Of a stretch of 64,000 nucleotides of DNA, positions 1 to 10,614 are shown in pieces. The DNA lies in contig CM071597.1 of NCBI GenBank assembly GCA_036435485.1, forward strand, positions 6,751,881 through 6,815,880, given 5' to 3'. Source of the stretch: Saposhnikovia divaricata. Taxonomy: Eukaryota; Streptophyta; Magnoliopsida; Apiales; Apiaceae. Every line of letters begins with the position of its first letter. Position 1 is the stretch's first letter. The notes below the pieces were generated by a model. It worked only from the letters and a program-made list of their open reading frames with translations, searched no databases and was not told the origin of the DNA. Position numbers and translations under genes: made by a program.

Positions 1-2166
1 TTCTTTAACATGAGAAGGCTCAGCATCATAGAATGTAGGAGCCACAATTGCTGGAGTGAGCACCTTCAGAATTGTGGTAGATATTGTTGGAGCTGAGGTT
101 TGGCTAGAGAACAGAGTTGATGCAATAGATTGATTGATCAACCTTTCTGACCTCATTATCCTTTCATAGTTTTCCTCTTTCATCTTTTGTAGAGCTTCAA
201 TTTTGGCTAGCTTTTCCTCTTCTGTCAAGTTTGAGAAATCAAACTCTTCAGATAGAGCTACTTGTACAGGTTTGGATTTGCTGGGGGAAGCTGTGACAAT
301 GAAGTCCTGTGGATTGACCACTATGGTAGGCTGCTGCTCCCCCTCACTTGCTGCTTCCCTTCTTTCAGAAATTAAGATTTGACTTGTAGTTGCCACAGCC
401 TCTTCCACTTTCTCCCCCTTTTTGTTAGCATCAAGGGTTTGACTAGAAGTTGGGGTTGCAACTAACTTTTCTAGCAGTTGGGTTTGCAGTTTTTGATGTT
501 GAAGAAATTGCTCCATCTGGGATTCCATCTTTTCCACTCTTGAGTTGAGTAGTTGCACAGACTTAGTCAGGTTGTCTTCTTTGATGAACCTTTGTTGCAA
601 CACCCTCTGAGTGGCTGTAGGAGCTAGTTGCTCCAACTTGGAATCCACAGAGATCTTCACATCCTTGATTTCTTGTTTGACCTCCTCTAAGTTGGATCTC
701 TGAATCACCATTTGCATCTTTTGTAACTTAAGGGAGTCAATTGCCTGTTGAAGAACAACCTTTCTCTGTGGATCTGCTTCTGGGTGCTCAGCCAGGGCAG
801 ATTTATATTGCCTTATGATTTCCACATCAAGTTGATGATAGGTGTAGTTGTGAGCAAATTTAAAATCATGAATACTGCTACCACCTTCATCTTCAGGGCT
901 CTGGCTGTCTTCATCTTCAGAATCTTCAAATTCTTCACTCTCAGCAGTGGTTGGCAGAGCTTCTAAAGATTCCTTAGCTCTAAGTAGAGACTGTGAGGTG
1001 TGCACTAGGTGCATTGCCTCCTCTGCTTCCACATTGCCCTGTTGTGCCAGAATTTGATAGGCAGGAATAGGGTGAGTAAAGGTTTCAGCATCCAAGGAAA
1101 TGGAGTCAATCATGGACTGATATTCTCTTTGAAATTCCATTTCCTTGGCTGCATCCTCAACCTCCATTGACTCACTAGCAATGGCTGCTTCTTCCATCCT
1201 TATTTCTCCTGTAGTCCCTTCTCTCCTCTCATCTCTCTTTTCTTGCATCAAGGGCTCCCCTTGGCTCACACCTCTCACACCCTCACCTTCACATACTAAG
1301 GTGGAACTCTCAGTCTCTCCTTTTGCCTGACCGGAAGAAATGGCCAGCCTCTCATTATTTAGCTCTCCTTTTGCCTGCTCACAAGGCAGCCTCTCACTCC
1401 CTTCCCTCAATCCTAAAAGTGTTTCAACTACTGAGAACTCCTCTACACTTGACACAGGAATGTCAGATATAGCAGTGGTAGAGTGAGTTATCAACGGATA
1501 AGGAATATCCGTTGATAGAGTAGTTATAGCTGTCAACGGATGGCTAGATAGAGGCGCATCCGTTGATGGAGAAACACTTGTCAACGGATGAAGGATATCC
1601 GTTAATGAAGGAAGAATTTTATCCGTTGAAGAGAAAACCAACAATGAATCTGTGGAGATTGATTTTAAGTTCGAGGCCACAGTCTGTGTTGAGAATTCTG
1701 GAAGGGAGGATTGATGGTCCAACAAATCATCTATAAGATGATGACCACCAATTTCAGAGTGGGGCTTCTCCAAGAATCTTAAAGATGGAGAATCAGGAAT
1801 TGATGTAGATATCATATCCACATCCAGAGATGGAGTTGGTGATGGTGAATTGTAATGTGTATCGATTTGAAGATTAAGATCAAGGGGCTGTGACTCCACA
1901 TTTATTGAAGCCACATCAAACTGAGTTTGAGAAGGTACAGTTTCCTGTACTGTGTGTGCACCCTGTGATTCCCCTGTGGTTTTAGATTTCACTCTTCTTC
2001 CATAGGTTTTTGAGAGTGGGCTATTTGTGTCTCTAACCCTCTTGTGCAGTGTTCCTTGTGGGGAACTTGATTCAGTAGTCACACTCTGTTGAGAGAGTGT
2101 AACTAGAATTTGGCTTGTAGTTACATTAGCAGTCTTTTGAGAGACTGAAATGGTGGTTGCACTCAT
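1..2166 (-). pseudogene. Copia-A ORF3, C-terminal part (open to the window edge)
   Basis: From an ATG at 2166-2164 the minus strand stays open for 722 codons to base 1 with no stop; because it never terminates inside the window it is easily missed. The product is Ser/Thr/Pro/Gln/Glu-rich and probably largely disordered. It carries acidic stretches, then a helical, coiled-coil-like part rich in Lys, Gln and Leu (about 540-760 on the + strand), and a Lys/Glu stretch near the edge. It continues the frame that precedes the ATG, so this ATG is probably not the real start: the true ORF3 start is at 3223 and a frameshift near 2170-2215 separates the pieces. Between 1490 and 1640 the codons are built around the ATCCGTTGA repeat. 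Function unknown. Confidence 0.8.
1493..1640. repeat. ATCCGTTGA motif cluster inside ORF3
   Basis: Six exact copies of ATCCGTTGA or its complement, plus one variant (ATCCGTTAA), lie within about 150 bases, in both orientations. In ORF3 they are read as Ser-Thr-Asp (TCA ACG GAT) or Pro-Leu (CCG TTG), in a low-complexity linker. Confidence 0.9.
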
Positions 2167-2212
2167 CTCTCCTTCCTTATGCTTAGGGCTTCTTTGATGT
2201 TCACCCTATCCC

Positions 2213-3223
2213 TCACCACTCACTACCACCTTCACACTCCCCCTCAAGAGTTTTGGTAGATTTTACAACAGGTGTCTTTTGAGAGACACTTGAGGTTTGC
2301 TTTTTAGAATGTGGTTTTGGAACTCTGGATTTGGTCACTTTGGTAGGAGCCTGTTTGGTCACAACTACAGACTCCATTGTGACACTAGAAGGCAAAGAAA
2401 TTTGGGGGTTGGAGATAGGGGTTTCAGAGTTAGAAATAGTTACCTGAACAATTGGTAGATATACCAATTGTACTCCTGCATTGAGGTTCATTCGAATTAG
2501 GTCACTTAAGACTCTCTTCTCCTGAACAAAACATTGGAACTTGCTATCCGGGTTAGCAATGGATAGCTCATTCTCAGATACATGCAGTGCTAAGAGCATT
2601 AAAAATCTAGCAAAGTAGATATTCTTGCTCCTAGTTTCCTTTTTACCTAACTTTGCAGCTATCTCATACATAACTAATGTACCAAAATTATAGAATTTAT
2701 CATTTAGGAGCATACACATCATAGTTAGCATGGACTGGGTAATAGCATCAAAGTTATTAATTTTGCCTGAAAAAGTTTTAATGAAGGCATCACAGAAATA
2801 GCTCCATTCTTTAACCATTCATTTTCTAACAATTTTCCCTAAGTTTTCAGTACTAAGGGCATAATTAATAGAATTAAGCATGGCAACAATTTCAGCATCA
2901 GTGGGTACTTTCAGACAGTTATTCTCAGGTAATTTTAAACAAGCAGTTATTACATCAGAATTAACTACATAGTTTTTACCCTTTAAAGAAAAAGCAATTG
3001 TACCGTCTGTGCCATTGTACTCAGCAGATGTCCACATTTCTTCAATTACCTCGTGGATTAAGGGAGTGGTGGCAGTCATAGCATATGACAGTTTGCATTT
3101 CTTCACGAAACTCATCAAAGTGTGATAAGCTTCTAGAGGATTCACTGTGTCAACAAAGGCCGCGAAATTGTTCTTCTCATAGGTAAACCCAGTGGAGGAC
3201 ATCATCTTAACAATGGGCGCCAT
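2213..3223 (-). pseudogene. Copia-A ORF3, N-terminal domain (plant transposon protein type)
   Basis: The first 134 codons (3223-2819) end at a TGA (2821-2819), and the same frame continues for 201 codons to 2213. The stop is a single nonsense codon between segments ending VRK and starting MVKEW. The segment resembles the putative plant transposon protein domain found downstream of pol in Sirevirus-like elements; the corresponding ORF of Copia-B (36301-38404) lies in the same place. It holds a globular, Leu/Phe-rich region of about 240 residues followed by a Ser/Thr/Lys-rich linker. It ends at a TGA in a Gly/Glu-rich stretch, beyond which the +1-shifted frame carries on (see 1-2166). The older 'env-like' label has no visible signal peptide or transmembrane support here. 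Confidence 0.75.
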
Positions 3224-3727
3224 TGAAGTGTTTGAACTTTGGTTACAGAGAGTTTTAAAGAAGAAGATGCAGTTAACTTTTGATATGCTTGAAAATGAAT
3301 AAAAGTGAGATGTGAGAGTACAAGTCAGCCTTTTATATTTTTCAAGAATTAAAAATGAAATAATTAAAAGTAATTACTCCATTGGTCAAAAGTAACTGTC
3401 AGAAAATAAATGAAAAGAAAATAAGTACAACCATGATTAGATATACACAGTTACCAACGGTTATATAAAAAAACTGTATATCAACGGGTATAGAATGAAC
3501 GGTTGAGATACAGTTTATCCGTTGATGACGTGGATAGCCTGTTACCCATTGACATGCGAAAATCTAGTAATGTGTTTATACTATCAACGGATAAAAGGAT
3601 ATCCGTTGATAAGCTGATTTTGCCTTAGACAAAATTTCTGCAGAAAATTTTTCTGAAAGTTTTGACTTTCAAGTAAATCAAAACACATTTCTAGCTCCAA
3701 TGCAGTGAAATCAAATATCACTAGGAA
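3224..3727 (-). other. Copia-A spacer between pol and ORF3
   Basis: About 500 bases of AT-rich non-coding DNA separate the end of RNase H from the ORF3 start. It carries three more exact ATCCGTTGA/TCAACGGAT copies plus variants between 3480 and 3620, including a divergent pair 'TCAACGGATAAAAGGATATC' at about 3590-3609. It may hold a splice acceptor or promoter for ORF3 expression, but none is demonstrable by eye. Confidence 0.6.
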
Positions 3728-6700
3728 TTATGACAAGTTAAGCATACCTAGCTCACCTACCAATCTTGTGAATGTGGATTCATCAAGAGGCTTGGTGAAG
3801 ATATCTGCAAGCTGCATTTCACTTGGCACAAAGTGCATTTCTACTGTACCATTCATCACATGTTCTCTAATGAAGTGGTATTTGATGTCAATGTGCTTGG
3901 TTCTCGAATGTTGCACTGGATTCCCTGTGATGGCAATAGCACTTGTGTTGTCACGGAAAATTGGAATCTTCTCAACTTTTAGACCATAGTCAATGAGTTG
4001 GTTTCTCATCCATAGAATCTGTGCACAACAGCTTCCAGCAGCAATATACTTAGCTTCAGCTGTAGAAGTGGAGACTGAGTTTTGTTTCTTACTGAACCAT
4101 GAAACAAGCATGTTTCCTAGAAATTGACAGGAACCTCTAGTACTTTTCCTATCAACTCTGCAACCTGCATAATCTGCATCTGAATAGCCAGTTAGATCAA
4201 AACCAGATTCTCCTGGGTACCAAATGCCAAGGTTTGGTGTTCCCTTGAGATACCTGAAAATTCTTTTAATAGCTATTAAGTGAGACTCTCTAGGGTCAGC
4301 TTGAAATCTAGCACAAAGACAAGTAGAAAACATTATATCAGGTCTACTAGCTGTTAGGTATAGAAGTGAACCTACCATGCCTCTATAGCTTGAGATGTCC
4401 ACAGACTTTTCCTTAGTATTCAACTCAAGCTTAGTTGTAGTGGCCATAGGTGTTTTAGCAGATGTACAATCCATTAAGTCAAATTTCTTTTAGAGATCAT
4501 AAATATATTTTGTTTGACTTATGAAAATGCCCTCATTAACTTGCTTTACTTGTAGGCCAAGAAAGTAAGTTAATTCACCCATCATGCTCATTTCATACCT
4601 ACTTTGCATAAGTTTGGCAAACTTTTTGCAAAGCTTCTCATCTGTAGACCCAAAAATGATATCATCTACATAGATTTGAACAAGTATTGAAGAGCCATTA
4701 ATATTACTATGAAATAAGGTTTTATCTACTGTACCTCTAGTGAAGTGATTCTCCAAAAGAAATTGAGATAAAGTGTCATACCAGGCTCTTGGTGCTTGCT
4801 TCAAACCATAAAGTGCTTTCATGAGAAGATATACATATCCTGGAAATTCTGGATCCTCAAAGCCAGGAGGTTGATGGACATAGACCTCTTCTTCCAGTTC
4901 CCCATTTAGAAAGGCACTTTTGACATCCATCTGATAGACTTTGAAATTGGCATGTGCTGCATAGGCTAGAAAGATTCTTATTGCCTCAAGTCTTGCCACT
5001 GGAGCAAAAGTTTCATCAAAATCTATTCCTTCTTCTTGAGAGTAGCCCTTTGCCACTAATCTAGCTTTATTCCTCATAATTATGCCATTTTCATCTGTCT
5101 TATTCTTGAGAACCCATTTAGTACCTATGACACTTCTATCATCAGGTTTGGGCACAAGTTTCCATACTTTATTTCTGTCAAATTGGTTTAGCTCTTCTTG
5201 CATTGCTAACACCCAATATGGATCTAGAAGGGCATCTTCCACTTTCTTAGGTTCCTCTTGAGACAGGAAGCTACTGTATAGACATTCTGCTTGAGTGGCC
5301 CTTCTAGTTTGGACTCTTGAATTTGATTCACCAATGATTAACTCAAATGGATGATTTCTAGTCCATTTTCTTGCAGGTGGAAGGTTTGATCTTGATGAGG
5401 TTGCTTCATTTTCATGAGCATGATCATGTTGATTTAGCATTGAATTTTGACCTTGAGAAACTCCCCCTGAGTTTGTTGTCCTTGCTGAATCATGAAGTTG
5501 ACTGTCAATGGATGCATCATTTTGCCTATCGACGGATGCTTGAGAATATCTGTCAACGGATGCATCTCTAATAGTGTCAACGGATGTTGCAGAATGACTG
5601 TCAACGGATGTTGCAGAATGACTGTCAACGGATGCTTCTTTTTCAGTGTAAGCATCACTTCTAGTTGGTATAACAGCTCTAGGTGGATCTCTGTGGTCAT
5701 GATCTTCATTTTCCTCATCATCATCATAGTACATTCTTCCTTCACCTTCATTCTCAAATTCCAACTTCTCATGGTAACCTTCATCATTTAGGCCTAGAAT
5801 CTTTTGATCATCAAACACAACATGTACAGATTCCATAACAATGTTGGTTCTTAGATTGTAGACCTTGTAGGCTTTCCCTGCTGCATATCCAACGAAAATA
5901 GCTTCATCTGCCTTTGCTTCAAATTTGCCCAAGTTATCTCCATGATTCCTTAGCACAAAACACTTACATCCAAAGACATGTAGGAAAGCAAAAGTTGGTT
6001 TCTTGTTGGTTAATAACTGATAAGGAGTCGTTCCTCTAGCTTGATTGACCAAGGAAATATTCTGAGTAAAGCATGCAGTGTTGACAGCTTCAGCCCAGAA
6101 ATATGTTGGTAACCCTGATTCACTTAACATTGTTCTAGCTGCTTCAATGAGAGTTCTGTTTTTCCTTTCAACAACCCCATTTTGTTGAGGTGTTCTGGCA
6201 GCAGAAAACTCATGGACAATTCCATTCTCTTCACAGAAAATCTTCATTGTGGAATTCTTGAATTCAGTACCATTGTCACTCCTGATTCTTTGTACTCTGT
6301 CTTCAGAACCATTGTTTAGTATTCTGAGGTGATTGATGATGATTTCACTTGCACAATCCTTGGAGTGCAGGAAGAAGGTCCATGTGAACTTAGAAAAATC
6401 ATCTACAATCACCAGACAGTATTTCTTCTTTGAAATAGACATGACATTTACTGGACCAAATAAGTCCATATGCAGCAATTGAAGAGGCTTAACAATGGAT
6501 GACTCTGTCTTGCTTTTGAAGGATGATTTCTTTTGTTTCCCTAATTAGCAGGCATTACACAGCCCATCTCTGACAAACTCCAATTGAGGGATTCCTCTAG
6601 CAAGATCCTTTCTTACCAAATCATTCATAACTTTAAAATTCAAATGTGACAGCTTCTTATGCCATAGCCAACTCTCATCCTTACTTGCTTTGCTGAAGAG

Positions 6701-7171
6701 ACAAGTAATGGATTCTGAGCATGTTGAATTGAAGTCAGCTATGTAAACATTTCCTTTTCTAAAGCCTGTCAATACCACATTGTTGTCTTCCTTGGCAGAA
6801 ACAACACAGGCTTCTTTTGTGAACTTTACTTCATAGTCTTTGCCACAAATCTGACTGACACTCAGCAAATTGTGCTTCAAACCTTCAACTAAAGCCACTT
6901 CTTCAATGATGACATTGTCTTTTGAAATCAGGCCATATCCCTTAGTATATCCTTTGCTGTCATCTCCAAAGGTAATTCTAGGGCCAGCTCCTTCCTTGAA
7001 CTCTGTGAGCAGGGTTGAATCTCCTGTCATGTGCCTAGAGCATCCACTGTCTAGGTACCATAGATTCCTTCTATTTCCCTGCACATATTTCAAAAACAAA
7101 TCAAGTTGATTTTGGTACCCAAGCTTCCTTGGGTCCTTTCTTGTTAGCCTTTGACTTTGCACTCTTAGCAT
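3728..7171 (-). pseudogene. Copia-A pol (protease-integrase-RT-RNase H)
   Basis: One minus-strand frame covers all of pol with two nonsense codons, TAA at 6547-6545 and TAA at 4492-4490. In order: aspartic protease motif WYLDSGCSRHMTG; GAG pre-integrase zinc finger (WLWHKKLSH...CNAC); integrase core with an MDLFGP start, the SDNGTEF Asp and the VVERKNRT Glu; a repeat-rich linker (5490-5640); RT with QMDVKSAFLNG and the catalytic YVDD; and RNase H with SDADYAG and STAEAKY, ending GMLNLS. Integrase before RT defines Ty1/copia. AEAKY replaces the more usual (T/A)EAEY. The first stop removes a Gln in the zinc finger and the second lies just after RT, so no full polyprotein is possible. Confidence 0.93.
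5505..5640. repeat. ATCCGTTGA motif cluster inside pol linker
   Basis: Four exact TCAACGGAT copies and two variants (TCAATGGAT, TCGACGGAT) lie between integrase and RT. Read on the coding strand they give TCC GTT GAC (Ser-Val-Asp), a different reading frame from that used in gag and ORF3. Confidence 0.9.
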
Positions 7172-9508
7172 TCTTTAACTTAGGTGTAGATGCTTGAGTG
7201 ATGGGTTTTGACAAATGCTCATTTGCATGAATATTGGATGCATGCATGTGTGGAAAATTGGCATACATATTATTCATGTTAGGTATGTTCCATGACATTT
7301 GTGGCACATTCATAGATTGAAAGTAAGGATTAGACACATATGGCATGTTCACATATGGATTTGAAAAACTAGCATTTTGATACAAATCAGGCATAACAGG
7401 CATTGCAGGCATACATGGCATTGGTTGAGGTACATGAACAGGAGCCTTGTTGACAATCTTGCAATTAGAAGATAGATGATTGACACTATTACAATTACTA
7501 CAAGTTTTCCTAGGAGCAAACTTGTCAGGAGAGTAATTGTTTTTCTTGTTGATGCCTATCTTACCATTTCTGTTCTTTTTCTTTTTATCCTCAATTTCTA
7601 CCTTTTCATTATCTGATTTACCAACAGCCTTTTTGTTGTGTAAATCACCTGCCTTAGCCTTCCCACTGGATTTGGTTTTGCTGCACTCACCACTAACAAA
7701 ATTCTTGTTGACTGGACCATACTTGATATCCAGTTTCCTAAGTTCCTTCTTACTAACAAACTTTTTGTTAGTCGACGGATACCTCTCATCCGTTGACGGT
7801 TCATCTGTCAACGGATGATCACTATCCGTTGATTCACAAATAGTCTCTAGATCCTCAAGGCCAGGTTCTAGCTCCTTTTTCTTTTGAGTCCAGGTATCCT
7901 TCACAAACGATTCTATTCCCTGAACTTCTATTATGTTTTGAGAAATATTCCTACAACTTTGAAATTTAGCAATTATCCCTTGTTCTTTTTCAAGCTGGTC
8001 TTTTAAAATCAGTTCTCTTTTTAACACAGCTTCAAGTTCACTTTTAGCATTATTGCAATCAACTCTCATTTTCTCAAATTCTAGAAATTGAGTTTCTAGA
8101 GCAGCATTTCTATCACTTAAAAATAGATTAGACTCTTTAATCCTATTGTTCTCTTTAGTAAGTGATTTAAGAGTAACACTTAAGTGATATAGTTCAGTAG
8201 ACATTTCATCTATAACACTATTGCATTCCTCTTTGGTGAGCTCAGAGAGATTAGTAGAAAATACCTGATTGCTAGCTGAACTTGCTTCCTACTCTCCAGA
8301 ATCAGCCATTAAAGCAAGGTTGACTAACTCAACATCATCATCAGAATGATTGTCATCAACAGCCCAGTCATACTCTTGGGTCAAGAATGCCTTTCCTTTC
8401 TGCCTGAGAAGATCAAAATATTTCTTCTTATAGTCAACAGCCTCAGTTGACTTTCCCTTGTTCTCAGATCTAGGTTTCCTGCATTCACTTATCATGTGAC
8501 CAGCAATTCCACAATTGTAGCATTTAATTTTGGATTTATCCACATAGTTGCTTGTGGAAAAATCCTTGTTAAATGGCTTGGCCACCCCAGAGTTTCTCTT
8601 GAATTTCAGCTTAAAGAATCTCCTAGATAGAAAAGCTAAGTGCTCATCTATCTCATCCAATTCATCCTGCTGAAGAGCATTCAATTCCTCAGACACCTTT
8701 TCCTTGCTCCTGCTTGATTCTGCTCTACCTTTACAAACCTCCCTGTTTGGTGTAGAACTAGCAGTTTCTGTCCTTTCCTCCTTTTGCTCCAAGTTGGCAA
8801 CAAGTGCAACTGACCCACTTTTCTTTTGAGACTTCTCAATCTCTTCATCCTGCTCCATTTCCAGCTCATAGGTCTTTAAAGTTCCATAGAGCCTTTCAAG
8901 AGTAAATGTCTTGTACTCTTGAGTGTTTCTTAGAGAAACAGTCATTGGCTTCCATTCCTTGGGCAGAGATCTCAGAAATTTGAGATTAGAATCTTTAACT
9001 TGATAGATTCTTCCATACAGTTTCAAACCATTTAGTAGCTTTTGAAATCTACTAAATGTATCATTCAATGTTTCTCCACTCTTAAAGTGAAAATGTTCAT
9101 ACTGTTGGATTAGTAGTTGCATCTTGTTTTCCCTTACCTGTTCTGTTCCTTCACACAGGGTTTGAACAATGTCCCATACTTCCTTGGCGGTAGTACAGTT
9201 AATAACATTGTCAACCATGTCTGTTTCTAGACCATTGAACAGAATATTCATGGTCTTTTTGTCTTTGTGGACTTCTGCAATATCTTCAAGACTCCACTCA
9301 GAAACAGGTTTGGGAATGAAAGTGTCAGGCACATCATCAGCCAGGTCAACTCTTGTTGCTGTCTTCATTGGTACGTGAGGACCCTTGTCAATGCAATCCA
9401 CAAAGCCCTCATCAATGACGAGAGATGTAGACGCATTTTTACTTTCCAGTGAAAGTAATTTTCTCTATCAAGAACTGGAATCTTTACTCCATAATCCTTC
9501 TTAGACAT
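7101..9508 (-). pseudogene. Copia-A gag
   Basis: Gag forms the particle shell around the element RNA. The likely start is ATG at 9508, 46 bases inside from the PBS, giving MSKKDYGVKIPVLDRENYF; the NYFHWK motif marks the N-terminal domain of copia gags. A one-base loss near 9418 shifts the frame, and the remainder runs from 9401 to 7101 with a TAG at 8291-8289. Visible parts: UBN2-type gag core, a first zinc knuckle CYNCGIAGHMISEC, a long coiled-coil stretch, a Lys-rich linker with three ATCCGTTGA motifs (7770-7835), a second knuckle CSNCNSVNHLSSNC, a Met/Pro/Asn-rich tail, and the end AWVPKST followed by TGA. Copia-B gag ends on the same seven residues and a TGA. Confidence 0.92.
7770..7836. 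repeat. ATCCGTTGA motif cluster inside gag
   Basis: Three exact copies and one variant lie within 67 bases. They are read on the minus strand as Ser-Thr-Asp and His-Pro-Leu-Thr, the same phase as in ORF3. Confidence 0.88.
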
Positions 9509-9553
9509 GTTGGAAGTGTGTTGATCTTTAAACTTCAAATATGTTAGAAGCTT

Positions 9554-9565
9554 GCTCTGATACCA
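9554..9565 (-). promoter_or_regulatory. Primer binding site (initiator Met tRNA type)
   Basis: The minus strand reads TGGTATCAGAGC, complementary to the 3' end of plant initiator methionyl-tRNA, the standard copia primer. It begins one base inside the LTR end. Confidence 0.93.
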
Positions 9566-9594
9566 ATGGTTATTCCCAGATTACACACTTGTAT

Positions 9595-9624
9595 AATTGT
9601 AGAAGGGGGGGGTTGAATACAATT
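9595..9624 (-). other. C-rich-loop hairpin near LTR 3' end
   Basis: A 7-bp perfect stem (AATTGTA with TACAATT) encloses a loop that reads TTCAACCCCCCCCTTC on the element strand. Copia-B has the same loop on a different 9-bp stem (29871-29902). Confidence 0.75.
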
Positions 9625-10177
9625 CTTGATATTTATAAATTTCTGATAAGAACTCCAGAAATCTATACTTGGATAATTGTTGTAAAAATATTAATGCACA
9701 AACACATAAAAAATCAGGTGGTTAAATGCACCACCTGAAGCTTTTATTCGAAGAAAACTCTGTGATACAAATGTACACAACTTCTGTTTTACAACTCTTT
9801 GCTTTCTAAGAATATTCAATAGAAATCCTAAGCAAGAATGTATCTGTTTTCTTAACCTACAAAGAGTTACTACACTTGGTTATAAATCCCAAGTTTTACA
9901 AGTACTACTGGAATAAGATAATATTAATCTAATTCTAGTTGACTTGCTACTACACTCCAAATACACATGTAGCCGAAAGGTTGTCCTTGTGTTCAGACAT
10001 GTCTCCTGCACCTTTCTTGTATTCATAGTGTAAATGGAATGCTTCTTTCTTCTGTGTTTCCAAAGTATGACTGCCATACTGCTTTCTGTATCTTCTATCA
10101 ACCCATGTGATCTGTCAGTCAAACATGTCCTTATCAACTGCTAATCCCCAGCTAATCATAGAAGACAGTGTCAATGA

Positions 10178-10520
10178 TTATCCGTTGATATTGTACCCTG
10201 ACATCCGTTGATGATGTATTGAGCGGTATCCGTTGATATTGAGACTTGAGCTGTATCCGTTGATAGAGTGGATTTGAGTTGTATCCGTTGATAGAGTTTT
10301 GTCTTCATCTGTTGATACACTTTCACTTAGACAGAATTACATAGCATAGCTTATTTACAATTGGCTACCCTATTCTGCCTATCCGTTGATGGTCAACATG
10401 ACTGTGGATAAAAACACTATCAACTGATAACATAGAGTTACTGCAGTATGCTACAAAACCTCATCCGTTGATGAGCTACCTGTCAACGGATAGAGTTATA
10501 AATCCTCATCCGTTGACAGC
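10178..10520. repeat. ATCCGTTGA motif array in Copia-A U3
   Basis: Nine exact copies of ATCCGTTGA (eight forward, one reverse) plus variants such as ATCTGTTGA occur in about 340 bases, irregularly spaced. The complement contains AACGG, the core bound by MYB3R factors (known for cell-cycle MSA elements); regulatory use here is inference. Confidence 0.9.
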
Positions 10521-10583
10521 TACAAAACCTTATACAATTTGATTGATTGTGAAGTTATCATCAAGTACAACATATTCCTAACA

Positions 10584-10614
10584 GTAACCGTGCTTTGCAC
10601 GGGCTATAAGCTAG
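10584..10614 (+). mobile_element. Helitron 3' terminus (cut by Copia-A)
   Basis: The hairpin CCGTGC-TTT-GCACGG (10588-10602) is followed by eight bases and then CTAG (10611-10614) and a T. A short GC hairpin shortly upstream of CTRR, with T following, is the Helitron 3' signature. The Helitron body lies left of Copia-A, outside the window. Confidence 0.72.

Larger units (their letters stand above)
1..10583 (-). mobile_element. Copia-A: Sirevirus-like Ty1/copia retrotransposon, left part outside window
   Basis: On the minus strand the order is 5' LTR (9567-10583), PBS (9554-9565), gag, pol in copia order (protease, integrase, RT, RNase H), a spacer, then a long third ORF that reaches base 1. 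The 3' LTR lies beyond the left edge. A third ORF downstream of pol is typical of the Sirevirus lineage (established knowledge of the family). Gag and pol match Copia-B at 28819-39724 closely in the same frames, while the LTRs differ. Gag has a frameshift and a stop, pol two stops, ORF3 a stop and a frameshift, so this copy cannot make intact proteins. It sits a few bases from a Helitron 3' end; GTAAC at 10584-10588 would be one half of its target duplication. Confidence 0.93.
9567..10583 (-). repeat. Copia-A 5' LTR (1017 bp)
   Basis: On the minus strand it starts TGTTAGGAATATG at 10583 and ends ...GAATAACCA at 9567, directly before the PBS. U3 is packed with the ATCCGTTGA motif (10178-10520). 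The TATAAATA on the minus strand at 9637-9630 is close to the C-rich hairpin. The partner LTR is outside the window, so age cannot be estimated. Confidence 0.9.

Noticed and set aside
1..3223. Calling ORF3 an envelope gene
   Set aside because: No signal peptide, membrane span or cleavage site is visible in either element's ORF3; position alone is not enough.
5371..5791. Plus-strand open frames opposite the pol linker
   Set aside because: They are shadows of the repeat-rich linker of Copia-A pol on the minus strand and show no independent features.
9554..9565. tRNA-like matches (GCTCTGATACCA and similar at 22943 and 29918)
   Set aside because: Only the short primer-binding complement is present; no cloverleaf surrounds it, so these are PBSs, not tRNA genes.
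1493..10520. CRISPR-like array from repeated ATCCGTTGA
   Set aside because: Repeats are 9-10 bases, irregularly spaced and in both orientations within a plant retrotransposon; no cas genes and no regular spacers.
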